From NCBI GenBank assembly GCA_963772265.1, contig CAVYWS010000005.1:62001-126000 (forward strand): DNA of 64,000 nucleotides, given 5' to 3'. The translations under genes and the position numbers were made by a program. This DNA is from Mayfieldus sp963772265 (GTDB lineage: Bacteria; Actinomycetota; Thermoleophilia; Solirubrobacterales; 70-9). The stretch's first letter is position 1, and every line of letters begins with the position of its first letter. Shown one piece after another: positions 39,153-48,172 of this stretch. The notes under the pieces are model-generated. The model saw nothing but the letters and a program-made list of their open reading frames with translations. It searched no databases and was not told where the DNA came from.

Positions 39153-40078
39153 TGCGCAGATGGCATCAGGAGGAGATCCGTGTAGTCCCCTCTTGCGTCG
39201 GGTTCGTTGATTCGAAGGACCAATTCCTCCCGGCTCATCACCCGTCGCTCTGCGCGAAGCTCAACAACCTTCTCGAATGAAGACACAATCTCAAAGAAGA
39301 GTTCGAGACCACCCGCGCGCTTCAAGCCATAGGGCCAAAGCTCCACCACCGTCGGAATATGCCTGAGGCGCTTCGCTCCCGCCAGGATCTGCGCTTCATG
39401 CCCCTGTGCGTCAATCCACACAATGGACGGCGCTTTCGGATCGATATGACCCTGCTCAACCATCGAATCAAGGCTCCAAGCAGGAACGGTGATTACTTCC
39501 CAGGTTTCTTCAGCGAAGCTACCGCTTTGTGCCGATGTGTGGACACGATGATCACCGGGGTGCTGTGGCGAACGTGCGAACTGGAGCTGGTTGTCGTGAT
39601 CGCTGACGGCGGCATTGATGGCCTTGACCCGATCGTCGAGGCCGTTGGCGAGCAGGTTATGCCCCAGAAGCCCGAAGTTGGCTTTGTCCGGCTCGAATGC
39701 GATCCCGAATGCGCGAGGCATCCGACTCAGTAGTCGAATAGAAGATGTGCCGATGTTGGCGCCCACGTCAATGATCTGCTCGGGTTGGACCGCGCTGGTC
39801 TCGATGATGTCCAGAAGGATGTCCACGTTCTCGCTCTCGAACGTGCCATCCAAGAACAGGCCTCGCGCGAGTGCGGGGTCCGAAGTGGTTACGAAATACC
39901 GGTGGCCATTCCTGTCATCGACCGCAATGATCGGCGTGTACTTCTGAGCCTCGTCGAAGAAGCGCTCGCGTCGCCACTGGCGGCGACCATGACTGAATGC
40001 GCCCAGCCGTCGACGAATCCGAGCAAAGCGCCAGCGCGTTCCTCCGTGGAACTTCGCAAGCGCATCATCCGGACGCAT
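39149..40078 (-). CDS. FkbM-family methyltransferase
   Basis: 309 residues, intact. Key segments are EQIIDVGANIGTSSIRLLSR (SAM motif I), FGIAFEPDKANFGLLGHNLL, VITVPAWSLDSMVEQG, PSIVWIDAQGHEAQILAGAK and IPTVVELWPYGLKRAG. The usual FkbM KxDxEG signature is WIDAQGHE here, seen also in relatives that methylate surface glycans. It is the middle gene of a three-methyltransferase group on the minus strand (40098, 39149, 38358), with a short gap to the upstream gene and a 4-base overlap downstream. Confidence 0.85.
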   Translation of the reverse strand: MRPDDALAKFHGGTRWRFARIRRRLGAFSHGRRQWRRERFFDEAQKYTPIIAVDDRNGHRYFVTTSDPALARGLFLDGTFESENVDILLDIIETSAVQPEQIIDVGANIGTSSIRLLSRMPRAFGIAFEPDKANFGLLGHNLLANGLDDRVKAINAAVSDHDNQLQFARSPQHPGDHRVHTSAQSGSFAEETWEVITVPAWSLDSMVEQGHIDPKAPSIVWIDAQGHEAQILAGAKRLRHIPTVVELWPYGLKRAGGLELFFEIVSSFEKVVELRAERRVMSREELVLRINEPDARGDYTDLLLMPSAH

Positions 40079-40097
40079 GCATCGTCAACGGTTTCAA

Positions 40098-41043
40098 TCA
40101 TGACGGCCTTTCGGGGCGTGGTCGCCATGCATCTCCAGTTCGGATCTCCAACCAGAAGGCGCTGCCGCCCGCCTTGACCCGCGCAAGGCCGGGATCCGGC
40201 CAGAGCGCCCGGACCGAGGGCCAAGGTCGCGGCTCACGGTCGCGTGCCAGGCGGCAAGTACCGGCGCCACGGCGGGATTCCCGGCGAGCAGGTGCGCCGC
40301 GAGCAGGTACTGCTCGGAGTAGTGGCGATCGGCGAGCTCAGACGGATAGTCGTAGGGGAGGAAGACGTCATGGACGCCGACGAGTACGCCTTCCTTCAGC
40401 CGCGGCAGGACCTCGAGGAAGAAAACCGTGACGTCGGAGTTCATGAACACCATGTGGGTCCCGTCGAAGAAGAGGACGTCGCCGGCTTCGAGCTCCCCGA
40501 AGACCGCAAGGTCGGCCTCCTCCAAGGGCGAGCGAATGACCCGGTCGCAGATCTCGTCGACCTCGGCGCGCGGGTCCGGGTCAATGGAGACGATGCGGGT
40601 GCGAAGGTCGCCGTCGCGGCGGGCGCGATCCGCGAACTTGGTCGAGTTGCCCGAACCGATCTCCAGGTACAGCGCCGGGTCGCGGGAGCGCAGGAACCCG
40701 TATATCGCGGCGCTGTCGAGCCCATGCAGGAAGCCGTTGTCCCAATGAGGCTCGCGAGGGTCGCGCTCCTCGAGATCAATTCGGGCCAGATCCTCTCTAT
40801 ATCCGGAGATCGTCTCGAGTGAGCGCTGGTAAGCCGGATCGTGCCGGGCGATGATGCTCGAAGCTCGGGATGGGGGCTTGACCAACGCGGAGCGTTTGAC
40901 GCCGAGGTCGGGTACTCGAGCAGCAGATACGGCTGACCGGGGCGGTCAAGCGCCACATAGTCCCGCCCCGACAATCGTCGCGCCAGCGCCAGCGGTGCTC
41001 GGGCCAGCCGGGCCGAGATTCGTTTGCGCAGCATCGTCGCCAA
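40098..41043 (-). CDS. Class I methyltransferase, Methyltransf_24-like (frame broken)
   Basis: The N-terminus lies in one frame (MATMLRKRISARLARAPLAL, DRPGQPYLLLEYPTSASNA) and the core in another after a change near 40890: YQRSLETISGYREDLARIDL, LYLEIGSGNSTKFADRARRD (SAM motif I), RIVSIDPDPRAEVDEICDRV, DVLFFDGTHMVFMNSDVTVF and GVLVGVHDVFLPYDYPSELA. A second change near 40205 leads to a Trp-rich end (AFWLEIRTGDAW) and a stop at 40098. The DGTH and HDVF motifs fit methyltransferases that need a metal ion. It probably modifies the glycan together with the next two genes. Confidence 0.78.
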
Positions 41044-41177
41044 TAACGAGGTTCGCCTCCTCTGGTTGACGCCGAAATTCTCGCTTCGATCCCTACCCGA
41101 ATCCGGGTGGAGCGGATGTCCAAGCCGGGAGAAGCTCTATCGCCCGAGCCTGGCCCCCTGCCGATGCGTCCACGCGG

Positions 41178-42719
41178 ATGGCAGGAGCCCTCGAAGACAA
41201 GTGCCCGACCGGATGGATCCTGGCTCTAGTTCGGCGCCTGCCACTGGCCCTGCTCCTGTTCGTGATCGCGCCCGTCTGCGCTTACGGGGACGTCATTCGC
41301 CTGGCTCCGTCCGGTTCGAAGGGCGCGAAGCGTCGTCTTCGATCTGGGCGGGTCCGCACAGGCGCCGGTCAAGGCCGCCTGGCTGCAGCCGGGCGGGCGG
41401 CGCCTCGATGCCGCGAGGATCAGGGCTGCGGCCGATCGGGGAGGCTGCGGGTGCGGCGGGCCGAATTCCGCCTCCCGCGGCGCAAGGCGCGGGTGTCCCG
41501 CCGCCTCTCGCGGTTCCGCCTCGTCCTGCAGCGCGGCGACGCGACCCCGCAGAAGGCGGCCAATCCTCCTCACAGCGCTCCTGCGGCCCCGCCGCCCAGC
41601 TCCGCCGGTAAGCAGCCCGGCCTGCAGCCTCCCCCACCGCTCCGCCTCTTCTCCCCGCAGAGCTTCTGGAACGCCCCGCTCGCACCCGACGCCCCGCTTG
41701 ACCCCGAGTCGGCGGCGCTCTCGGCCCAGCTTCGCGACATGGCCGCCGCAGGAGCAGGCCGCCGGCACCGGGCCCTGGATCGAGACCAACCGCTCCACGA
41801 CCCCGCTTTACACCGTGCCCGCCGGCCAGCCCACGGTGCGGGTGGCGCTGCTAAACGGCGACCGCGGCTGGCGCCGCACCCTGCAGGCGGCGCCTTCGAC
41901 GCGGTGCCGATCCCGCCCGGGGCCCGCCCGGCGGCGGGCTCAGACGGCCACATGACGATCTGGCAGCCCGCCACCGACAAGCTGTGGGAGTTCTGGCAGG
42001 CCCGCAAGGACGCGCAGGGCAACTGGCACGCCGACTTCGGCGGCGCGATCGAGCACGTCTCCCAAAGCCCCGGCTACTACACCCGCGACTCCTGGCCCGG
42101 CGGCGGCCTCCTGCTGGGGGGCGACGGCGAGCAGCCTGCCGGTGATCGGGGGAACGATCCGCCTCGACGAGCTGCAAGCGGCCACATCGACCACGCCCTG
42201 GCGATGGACATCCCGATGGCGCGCGCCGGCGTCTTCTCCTGGCCCGCCCAGCGCACCGACGGCTTCGGCGGCCCCGACGCGATCCCCGAGGGGGCGCGCT
42301 TTCGCCTCGACCCCAACCTCGACATCGCCGCCCTTCACCTGCCGCCGCTGGTGGCGATGATGGCCGAGCGCCGCGCAGCGCTACGGGATCGTGGTGCGCG
42401 ACCAGACCGGCGCCGGCAACGCGATCGGCTTTTACGTCGAGGACACAAGCGTGCTGGGCGCCGCCGATCCCTTCTGGGCCGCCGGCCGCCCGCGCGCCGA
42501 CGGCTACTTCGGCGGCGCTCTGGCCGCAGCACGCTGATGGCGAAGTTTCCCTGGGAGCGGCTGGAGCTGTTGAAGATGAAGCTTTGCAGCGGCCCCGCCT
42601 GGGCGACCTGTCCCTGGGCCACGGTAACCGGCGCGTCCCGCCCGCCGAATCGTTCATTCTGCTGGTTCAATGGTGGTCGCATGGATGGCGAGCATTCGGC
42701 GGGCGTCGGTGCGGCATAG
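41178..42719 (+). CDS. Secreted SFWNAPL-family protein, copy B (frame broken)
   Basis: It starts ATG 41178 with a signal helix (LPLALLLFVIAPVCAYG). An N-terminal small domain follows (AAWLQPGGRRLDAARIRAAA, RLRVRRAEFRLPRRKARVSR), which copy A lacks. A Pro-rich linker leads to the conserved domain: RLFSPQSFWNAPLAPDAPLD, DAVPIPPGARPAAGSDGHMT, IWQPATDKLWEFWQARKD, GGAIEHVSQSPGYYTRDSWP, DIPMARAGVFSWPAQRTDGF and DAIPEGARFRLDPNLDIAAL. It ends near FPWERLELLKMKLC. Frame changes fall near 41345, 41755, 41895, 42125, 42175, 42365 and 42525. Its DNA is almost identical to copy A over the shared 900 bases. Function unknown. Confidence 0.6.
   Translation: MAGALEDKCPTGWILALVRRLPLALLLFVIAPVCAYGDVIRLAPSGSKGAKRRLRSGRVRTGAGQGRLAAAGRAAPRCREDQGCGRSGRLRVRRAEFRLPRRKARVSRRLSRFRLVLQRGDATPQKAANPPHSAPAAPPPSSAGKQPGLQPPPPLRLFSPQSFWNAPLAPDAPLDPESAALSAQLRDMAAAGAGRRHRALDRDQPLHDPALHRARRPAHGAGGAAKRRPRLAPHPAGGAFDAVPIPPGARPAAGSDGHMTIWQPATDKLWEFWQARKDAQGNWHADFGGAIEHVSQSPGYYTRDSWPGGGLLLGGDGEQPAGDRGNDPPRRAASGHIDHALAMDIPMARAGVFSWPAQRTDGFGGPDAIPEGARFRLDPNLDIAALHLPPLVAMMAERRAALRDRGARPDRRRQRDRLLRRGHKRAGRRRSLLGRRPPARRRLLRRRSGRSTLMAKFPWERLELLKMKLCSGPAWATCPWATVTGASRPPNRSFCWFNGGRMDGEHSAGVGAA
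41660..42590 (+). repeat. Long direct repeat, unit 2 (copy B)
   Basis: Same sequence as units 1 and 3 with few substitutions; unit 3 follows after about 525 bases. The closeness of the repeats also makes this zone prone to assembly and polishing errors, which may explain the dense frame breaks. Confidence 0.75.
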
Positions 42720-42740
42720 GCATCGCCGCCGCTTTGCGCG

Positions 42741-44130
42741 ATGGCGCTCACGTTCTGGATTCGCTGGTACCCGATCGCCTCGGCTGCGGAGCCCGTGCGG
42801 TCCGCCGTCGGCGGCAAACGGCACGCCAAGCGGCTCAAGGCCGACGGCCTATCAGGCACGGGCGGTTCACCTTCAGGCTGAAGCGGATCGATCCCGGCCA
42901 ACATCAAGTCGGCCCGGCTGAAGCCCGGCGGGCGGCGCATCGGCGCGAAGCGGCTCCGCAGGGCAGCCAGGCGCGGAGCGCTTGAAGGTCTCTGCGCAGA
43001 GCAGTTTCGGCCTCGTCCAGCCCGAAGAGGCTCACACGCAGGCACTTTCCCGCTATCGGCTCGTGATTCGACGCAGAGGCCCGGCCTCCAGCAGCCCGGC
43101 CGTCCCTTCTTTTCGTCCGACCAGCTTCTGGAACGCCCCGCTTGCCCCCGACGCCCCGCTTGACCCCGAGTCGGCCGTCGCTCTCGGCCCAGCTTCGCGA
43201 CATGGCGGCGCAGGAGTACAGCGCCGGCACCGGCCCCTGGATCCAGACCACGGCTACACGACCCCGCTTTACACCGTGCCCGCCGACCAGCCCACGGTGC
43301 GGGTGCAGATCTCGACAACGCCACGTCGGCTGGCGCGCACGAGCTGCAGGCCGCCTTTGACGCGGTGCCGATCCCGCCCGGCGCCCGCCCCGCGGCCGGG
43401 CACAGACGGCCAGATGACGATCTGGCAGCCGTCCACCGACAAGCTGTGGGAGTTCTGGCGCGCCCGCAAGGACGCGGCAGGGAAACTGGCACGCCGACTA
43501 CGGCGGCGCGATGCAGAGACGTCTGCGCAAAGCCCCGGCTACTACACCGCGCACTCCTGGCCCGGCGCCGCACGCCTACCGGTGGGGGGCGACGGCGAGC
43601 CGGGCTGCCGGTGATCGGGGGAACGATCCTGCTCGGCGAGCTCGCCAGGGCCACATCGACCACGCCCTGGCGATGGACATCCCGATGGCGCGCGCCGGCG
43701 TCTTCTCCTGGCCCGCCCAGCGCACCGACGGCAACTGGCGGCCCCGACGCGATCCCCGAGGGGGCGCGCTTTCGCCTCGATCCCGAACCTCGACATCGCC
43801 AGCCTTCACCTGCCGCCGCTGGTGCGGATGATGGCCGAGGCAGCGCAGCGCTACGGGATGGTGGTGCGCGACCAGACCGGCCCCGGCGAACGCGATCGGC
43901 TTCTTCGTCGAGGACACCAGCCTGCTGGGCGCCGCCGATCCGTTCTGGGCCAACGGCCGGCCGCGCCCCGACGGCTACTTCCAGGGCTCCTGGCCCAGCA
44001 GCTGATGGCGAAGTTTCCGTGGGACCACCTGCAGCTGCTGCAAGATGACGCTCTGCAGCTCCGACGGCGCCAGCCTGCTCCTGGCCGAGGTAGTGCGGTC
44101 AGGCGCCGGGCTGCTCGAGCTGCCGCGCCG
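42741..44130 (+). CDS. Secreted SFWNAPL-family protein, copy C (badly frame broken)
   Basis: Third copy. Recognisable pieces are an N-terminal small domain (SARLKPGGRRIGAKRLRRAA), TSFWNAPLAPDAPLDPES, TPLYTVPADQPTVRV, DAVPIPPGARPAA, MTIWQPSTDKLWEFWRARKD, SPGYYTAHSWPGAA, LPVIGGTILLGELAR, IDHALAMDIPMARAGVFSWP, SLHLPPLVRMMAEAAQRYGM and VVRDQTGPGE. It ends near FPWDHLQLLKMTLC. At least eight frame changes occur in 1.3 kb. Start and stop are not certain; the proposed limits run from an ATG after copy B to just before the convergent acetyltransferase. Copies B and C are adjacent direct repeats. Confidence 0.5.
43115..44055 (+). repeat. Long direct repeat, unit 3 (copy C)
   Basis: Somewhat more diverged from units 1 and 2 (for example around 43300-43350 and 43500-43530) but still clearly the same DNA over its whole length. 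Confidence 0.7.
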
Positions 44131-44134
44131 GCGG

Positions 44135-44636
44135 TCACGAGCGCGCCAGGGCGCGCGCCGGGCTGCCGACCACGGTCTCCCCGGCTGCCACGTCATCGGC
44201 CACCACTGCCCCGGCGCCGACGGTCGCTCCCTCCCCGATCCGAACGCCGCCGAGGATCACCGCGCCGGAGCCCAGCGAGGCGCCGGACTCGACCACGGTT
44301 TCGAGCAGCTTCCAGTCGTCCTCGGTCTGCAGCCGCCCGCGCTCGTCGGTGGCCCGCGGGTGCTTGTCGTTGACGAAGATCACGCCATGCCCGATGAAGA
44401 CGCCTGCGCCGATCCGGACTCCCGAGCAGATGAAGGTGTGGCTCTGCACCTTGCAGTCGGGGCCGACCGAGACGCCGCGCTGGATCTCGACGAATGGGCC
44501 GATCGCGTGAACCGTTCCCTACCTCGCATCCGTAGAGATTGGTGAAGGCCTGGACCACGACTCCCTCCCCGAAGGAGACGTCCTCCAGTAGTCGGTAGGG
44601 CGCATCGTTGGAGGGGGATTTGAGGCTCTCGGTCAC
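44135..44636 (-). CDS. Left-handed beta-helix N-acetyltransferase (WlbB/WbpD-like)
   Basis: GTG 44636 gives VTESLKSPSNDAPYRLLEDV, then FGEGVVVQAFTNLYGCEVG. After one change near 44515 the hexapeptide repeats continue: RIGPFVEIQRGVSVGPDCKV, QSHTFICSGVRIGAGVFIGH, GVIFVNDKHPRATDERG, GAVILGGVRIGEGATVGAGA and VVADDVAAGETVVGSPARAL. The NLYGCxIG start and the FVNDxxPRAT loop are typical of WlbB/WbpD, which acetylate the 3-amino group of UDP-2-acetamido-3-amino-uronate. It therefore completes the pathway begun by the genes at 14876 and 16045, although it lies 28 kb away and on the other strand. Confidence 0.85.
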
Positions 44637-44757
44637 GGCAATCAACCAACGGTGCGGAAACCCGACGCCTGACGCACGCCCAGGGCGAAAGGCCGAAGCC
44701 CCAGCGAGGCGTTGTTCTGCGAGGAGTAGTGACCAGCTCGAGCGCCAGGGAGAGTGG

Positions 44758-45069
44758 ATGCCGCCGGACAAGCTAGGAACCGATGACGCGATGATGGCCA
44801 GCAAGGTCCGCGTGCCCGAGCACGTCGTGAACCGGGCGTTCCCCGCCGAGATGGTCGTCCTCAACCTCAATACCGGGCAATACCACGGTCTCAACCCGAC
44901 GGCCGGCCGCATGCTGGAGTTGATGCAGGAGTGCGCAAGCGTGGGCGAGGCCGTTGACCGGGCGGCCGAGGAATACGAGCAGCCGCGAGAGGAAATCGAG
45001 AGGGACATGCGCGAGCTCTGCGCAGGGCTGCTGGAGCGCGAGCTGATCGAGCTTGATGCTGCGCCCTGA
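44758..45069 (+). CDS. PqqD-like RiPP recognition element, lasso peptide B1 protein
   Basis: 103 residues from ATG 44758. The PqqD fold shows in KVRVPEHVVNRAFPAEMVVL, NLNTGQYHGLNPTAGRMLEL, a helical stretch EAVDRAAEEYEQPREEIERD and LCAGLLERELIEL. In lasso systems this protein (B1, the RRE) binds the precursor leader at its YxxP motif and delivers it to the B2 peptidase. Those partners are encoded at 46892 (B2) and at 49029/49346 (precursors). The stop overlaps the next start by 14 bases. An in-frame upstream extension from 44608 overlaps the divergent acetyltransferase and looks non-coding. Confidence 0.85.
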   Translation: MPPDKLGTDDAMMASKVRVPEHVVNRAFPAEMVVLNLNTGQYHGLNPTAGRMLELMQECASVGEAVDRAAEEYEQPREEIERDMRELCAGLLERELIELDAAP

Positions 45070-46281
45070 AACCGGCGCCCGCCCCAGCTCCCAGACGGTG
45101 ACCGCCGAGCAGGAGCTGATGCTCCAGCTCTGTGGAACGGCCGCACGCCGGGAGCAGCATCGTCCCCGCATCGAGGCGCTCGCCGAACAGGTCGACTTCG
45201 ATTCGCTGGGCGCGCTGCTCAGCACGGCAGGGGCTCCTCCCGCTTGGCATGCTCCCGTCTCCTCGAGACCGTCCCGGACGTCGTTCCGGCGCCGGTTCGC
45301 GACCGCTTCGCCGAGCTGATCGGCGCCGCGGGTAGGCGCGGAATCGTCCTGGAGGCACTGGCGCTTCAGTTCGAGGATCGATCTGGAGCGGGCGGGGATC
45401 ACGGCTCTTCCCCTCAAGGGGCCGGTGCTCTCCCGGGAGCTCTACGGGGACCCCGGGATGCGCTCGGCGGTCGATCTCGACCTCCTGGTCCCAGCGGAGC
45501 TGCTCGACAGCGCAGTCGAGACGATCGGCGCGCGGGGCTATTCGCTGCAGCGGGATGCAGGCGAGACGAACGGGCGTCCCGCGACTGCACCACCTCCTCA
45601 CCCACGACGCCGGCCAGCTGCTTCCGGTCGAGCTTCATTGGCGCATCCACTGGTACGAGACGCGCTTCTCGCGCGACATGCTCGATCGCAGCCTCGAAAC
45701 TCCCCAGGGCCGCCGGCCGCGGCCGGAGGACGAGCTGGCGTCTTTGCTGCTCTTCTATGCGCGCGACGGCTTCCTGGGCATGCGGCTCGCGGCCGACGTT
45801 GCCGCCTGGTGGGACCTGCACGGGCAGCAGGCCCACCAGCCGCTGCTCGACACCACGGCGGCCGACTATCCGCAGCTGCGCGACGCCATGGCCGTCGCCG
45901 CCACCTTGCTCGAGGAGTTGGTCGGCGTCCCACGAGGGGCGCTGCTTTCGGACCCCGGCCCGCCGACCTGGCGTCAACGCACCGCCATGCGCCTGGGGAA
46001 CTGGGAGGGCGCCGGGGACCCCGATCAGGTGAGCGCGAACGTCACCCTCGTCGATTGGCTGGTCGCCCCTCGCAGCGGCTGGCGGGAGTTCGTTCGTCGC
46101 TGGCTGTTGCCGCCGCAGGCCAAGCTCGACGCAGATGTACGGACTTGCCGAGAACGCCCGCCTGCGCCGGCTCTTTTGGCGGCTGGCCCACGGGCCGAAG
46201 CTGATGATTCGCTATCTGATCGCTCTATGGCGGGTCAGAAGCGGTCGCAGATGGGCGCCGCTGCCGCAGAGCTTTCCCTAG
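45056..46281 (+). CDS. Nucleotidyltransferase-family protein of the lasso cluster (frame broken)
   Basis: About 405 residues in pieces: EQELMLQLCGTAARREQHRP, LLETVPDVVPAPVRDRFAEL, GITALPLKGPVLSRELYGDP and GMRSAVDLDLLVPAELLDSA, in which the D-x-D pair (VDLDLLV) and KGP/GDP belong to the NTase_5 family. Then come LHHLLTHDAGQLLPVELHWR and IHWYETRFSRDMLDRSLETP, and a C-terminus with MYGLAENARLRRLFWRLAHG ending at 46281. Frame changes fall near 45235, 45385, 45580 and 46135. Such NTases occur beside HPr-kinase-like genes in paeninodin-type lasso clusters, where they are linked to modification of the phosphorylated tail. Its end overlaps the convergent regulator by 4 bases. Confidence 0.78.
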
Positions 46282-46887
46282 TCGGGCTCGATCGCCAGCG
46301 CGTCAAGGCCGACGCCGTTTGCCGCGTCGAGGATCAGCGCGGTCGCCTCGGACCGAGACGAGACGCCGAGCTTCGCGAAGGACGAGGACAGGTGGCTCTT
46401 GATCGTGGTCTCCGCCAGCCCTAGCCTGCGTCCGATCTCCTGGTTGGTGAAGCCGAGCACCATCATGCCCAGAGCCTGCTTCTCCCGCTTCGTAAACGAG
46501 GGCTGCTTCGGCGTCTTGAGCAACGTCCGTGGGAATGCGACCTGGCCGCCGGTCACTGCCTCCAGGGTCGCGACGGCAGTCGCCTCGAGGTCTGCGTCGA
46601 GCACCGCTCCATCTGCCCCGGCGCTTATCGCGGCACGGGCTTCGCGCTCACCTCTTGGGGCTGGGATTACAACAACCAACGGGAGATCTTGAGCTCGCCG
46701 CCGCAGCCTCTTGACGGCAGCGGCGGTCGCAGTCGGGCTGCCGGTAACTGCAGCCACGACGGCGCAGGGCCCATCGGCGGCGGCGGGGCCGGTGAGGTCG
46801 AGCTCCGGATCCGCCCCCGGCAAGACTGCGGTTAGGCGCTGTTGAAGCGCGCTCTGCGCAGGAGATCAAGGCGATCCGCTGGTTCAT
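46278..46887 (-). CDS. Pseudo-receiver LuxR-type regulator, downstream copy
   Basis: The N-terminus starts MNQRIALISCAERA (ATG 46887). One frame change near 46845 leads to QQRLTAVLPGADPELDLTGP, a receiver-like fold (LRRRAQDLPLVVVIPAPRGE, SAGADGAVLDADLEA), and then a LuxR DNA-binding domain: SFTKREKQALGMMVLGFTNQ, EIGRRLGLAETTIKSHLSSS and FAKLGVSSRSEA. The phospho-acceptor region does not show a clear Asp, so control may not be by phosphorylation. It starts 4 bases after the B2 gene and closes the minus-strand lasso operon. It is a paralogue of the regulator at 52485. Confidence 0.78.
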
Positions 46888-46891
46888 CGGC

Positions 46892-47333
46892 TCAGATCTC
46901 GACCAGCCGTTCGTACTCCGGCCCTCCCGGATCGTTCAACGGCACGCCCTCGAGCTCAATCCACGCGTGGGCTCCGAACTCCGGACCCTGGCGGGCGCCG
47001 ATCACCAGCTGCGCCTCGATGTGACGCCGGGCGAGCAGCGCGAGCAGGACGAGCGACCGGGCAAGGCAGCGCGAGTCTGCGGGGAGCAGCGAGAGGGTGC
47101 GGCCGGCGGCACGGCCGAGGCGGACGCCGTTGCGGTAGGTGTTGCCCAGCGTTCTCGCCGGCATGCGGATTCTCGGCATCGGGTGGCTGCCGAAGCGCGG
47201 CGACCGTGGCGGGAAGGTCGCGCCGCCAGAGCAGCCAGCGAACGCGGGGATAGGTGGCGACTATCTCCGCCGCCAGCCGCGCCTTCTGCAAGGCCGAAAG
47301 ACCTGAGCCGTCGGCGGTGGCCGCAACCGTCAC
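46892..47333 (-). CDS. Lasso peptide B2 protein (transglutaminase-like leader peptidase)
   Basis: GTG 47333 opens LSALQKARLAAEIVATYPRV and RWLLWRRDLPATVAAL. After a change near 47185 it reads NTYRNGVRLGRAAGRTLSLL, PADSRCLARSLVLLALLARR, GARQGPEFGAHAWIELEGVP and LNDPGGPEYERL. The catalytic Cys (SRCLARS), His (GAHAWIE) and Asp (LND) of the transglutaminase-like B2 family are all present. B2 cleaves the precursor leader, after B1 recognition, so that the C protein can close the ring. The gene lies 25 bases downstream of the permease gene. About 145 residues, usual for B2. Confidence 0.85.
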
Positions 47334-47358
47334 GTTTCGCCCTCCCTCATCGGCTCGC

Positions 47359-48172
47359 CTAGTACTCGATGATCGTCGCGCGGCGGCGCCCGATCTGGAT
47401 TGCCTTCTTCAGGATCCAGAATGAGAGCGGCATCAGCACCAGGGCGAAGCCGATCATCCTGAGGACGCCGAGCAGCGCCGGGTCCTCCAGAGGGGTACCG
47501 ACCAGGACGTTGCGAAGCAGCTCCACCGCCGGGGTAAAGGGCTGTACGTTCGACATCCAGCTGATCCAATCGGGAAGCACGCTGATCGGAAAGTAAAAGC
47601 CGGAGATCAGCGAGATGCCGGTGAGCAGAAAGCCGGCACCCGCGGCGGTCTGCTTGAAGAGCAGCGCGCTGGCGGCCAGCATCAGCGCGAAGGGCGCGAA
47701 GCAAAGGGCGGCGAGGATCGCCAGCGGCACCGCGAGCGGCAAGCGTCTCCCATTCGAGAGGGATGCCGAATATCGCCGCGGCGAGCAGCAGCATCACCGT
47801 GCTCAGCACCGAAGCAACGAGGAACGGGAAGATCAGCGAGGAGGCGATGCCCGCGACGGGGCCGAACGGCGAGACGACGGTGCGCTCGAACGTCCCGGAG
47901 ACGAGCTGCTGGCGGATTCCGGCGGAGGCTGCGGTGAAGGTCGAGGCAAGGGTGCGGATGATCAGGATGCCGACCATGACGAAGGCGAAGTAGGCGTCCT
48001 GCGACTCGAATGTGCTGACCCTGACCAGCCGCGAAACGTAGTAGAAGAGCGCTAGGGCCAGCAGCCCGGAGAGCATCTGAGTGATGACCCTGCCGCGGTA
48101 GGTGAGGAAGACGGAGAGGTCCCGGCGCACGACCTCCCGGGTGGCGTTCGCGTAGGCGATCGCGACGTTCAT
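47359..48172 (-). CDS. ABC-2 type permease of the lasso exporter, one frame break
   Basis: About 270 residues with six membrane helices: VITQMLSGLLALALFYYVSR, YFAFVMVGILIIRTLASTFT, FPFLVASVLSTVMLLLAAAI; after a change near 47740, LAILAALCFAPFALMLAASA, GAGFLLTGISLISGFYFPIS and IGFALVLMPLSFWILKKAI. The ATG overlaps the ATPase stop (ATGA), so the two form one exporter. In lasso clusters this D-type transporter secretes the product and may give immunity. It is an ABC-2 plus ATPase pair rather than the fused permease-ATPase of many proteobacterial lasso systems. Confidence 0.85.

Noticed and set aside
42584..42985. Possible separate small gene between copies B and C
   Set aside because: The frame contains the end of copy B and the small N-terminal domain of copy C; it is better explained as parts of these two broken genes.
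18690..44130. Programmed frameshifting as an explanation for the many broken genes
   Set aside because: Breaks occur at varied sites, in both directions, several per gene and in unrelated families; no recurrent slippery site and structure was seen.
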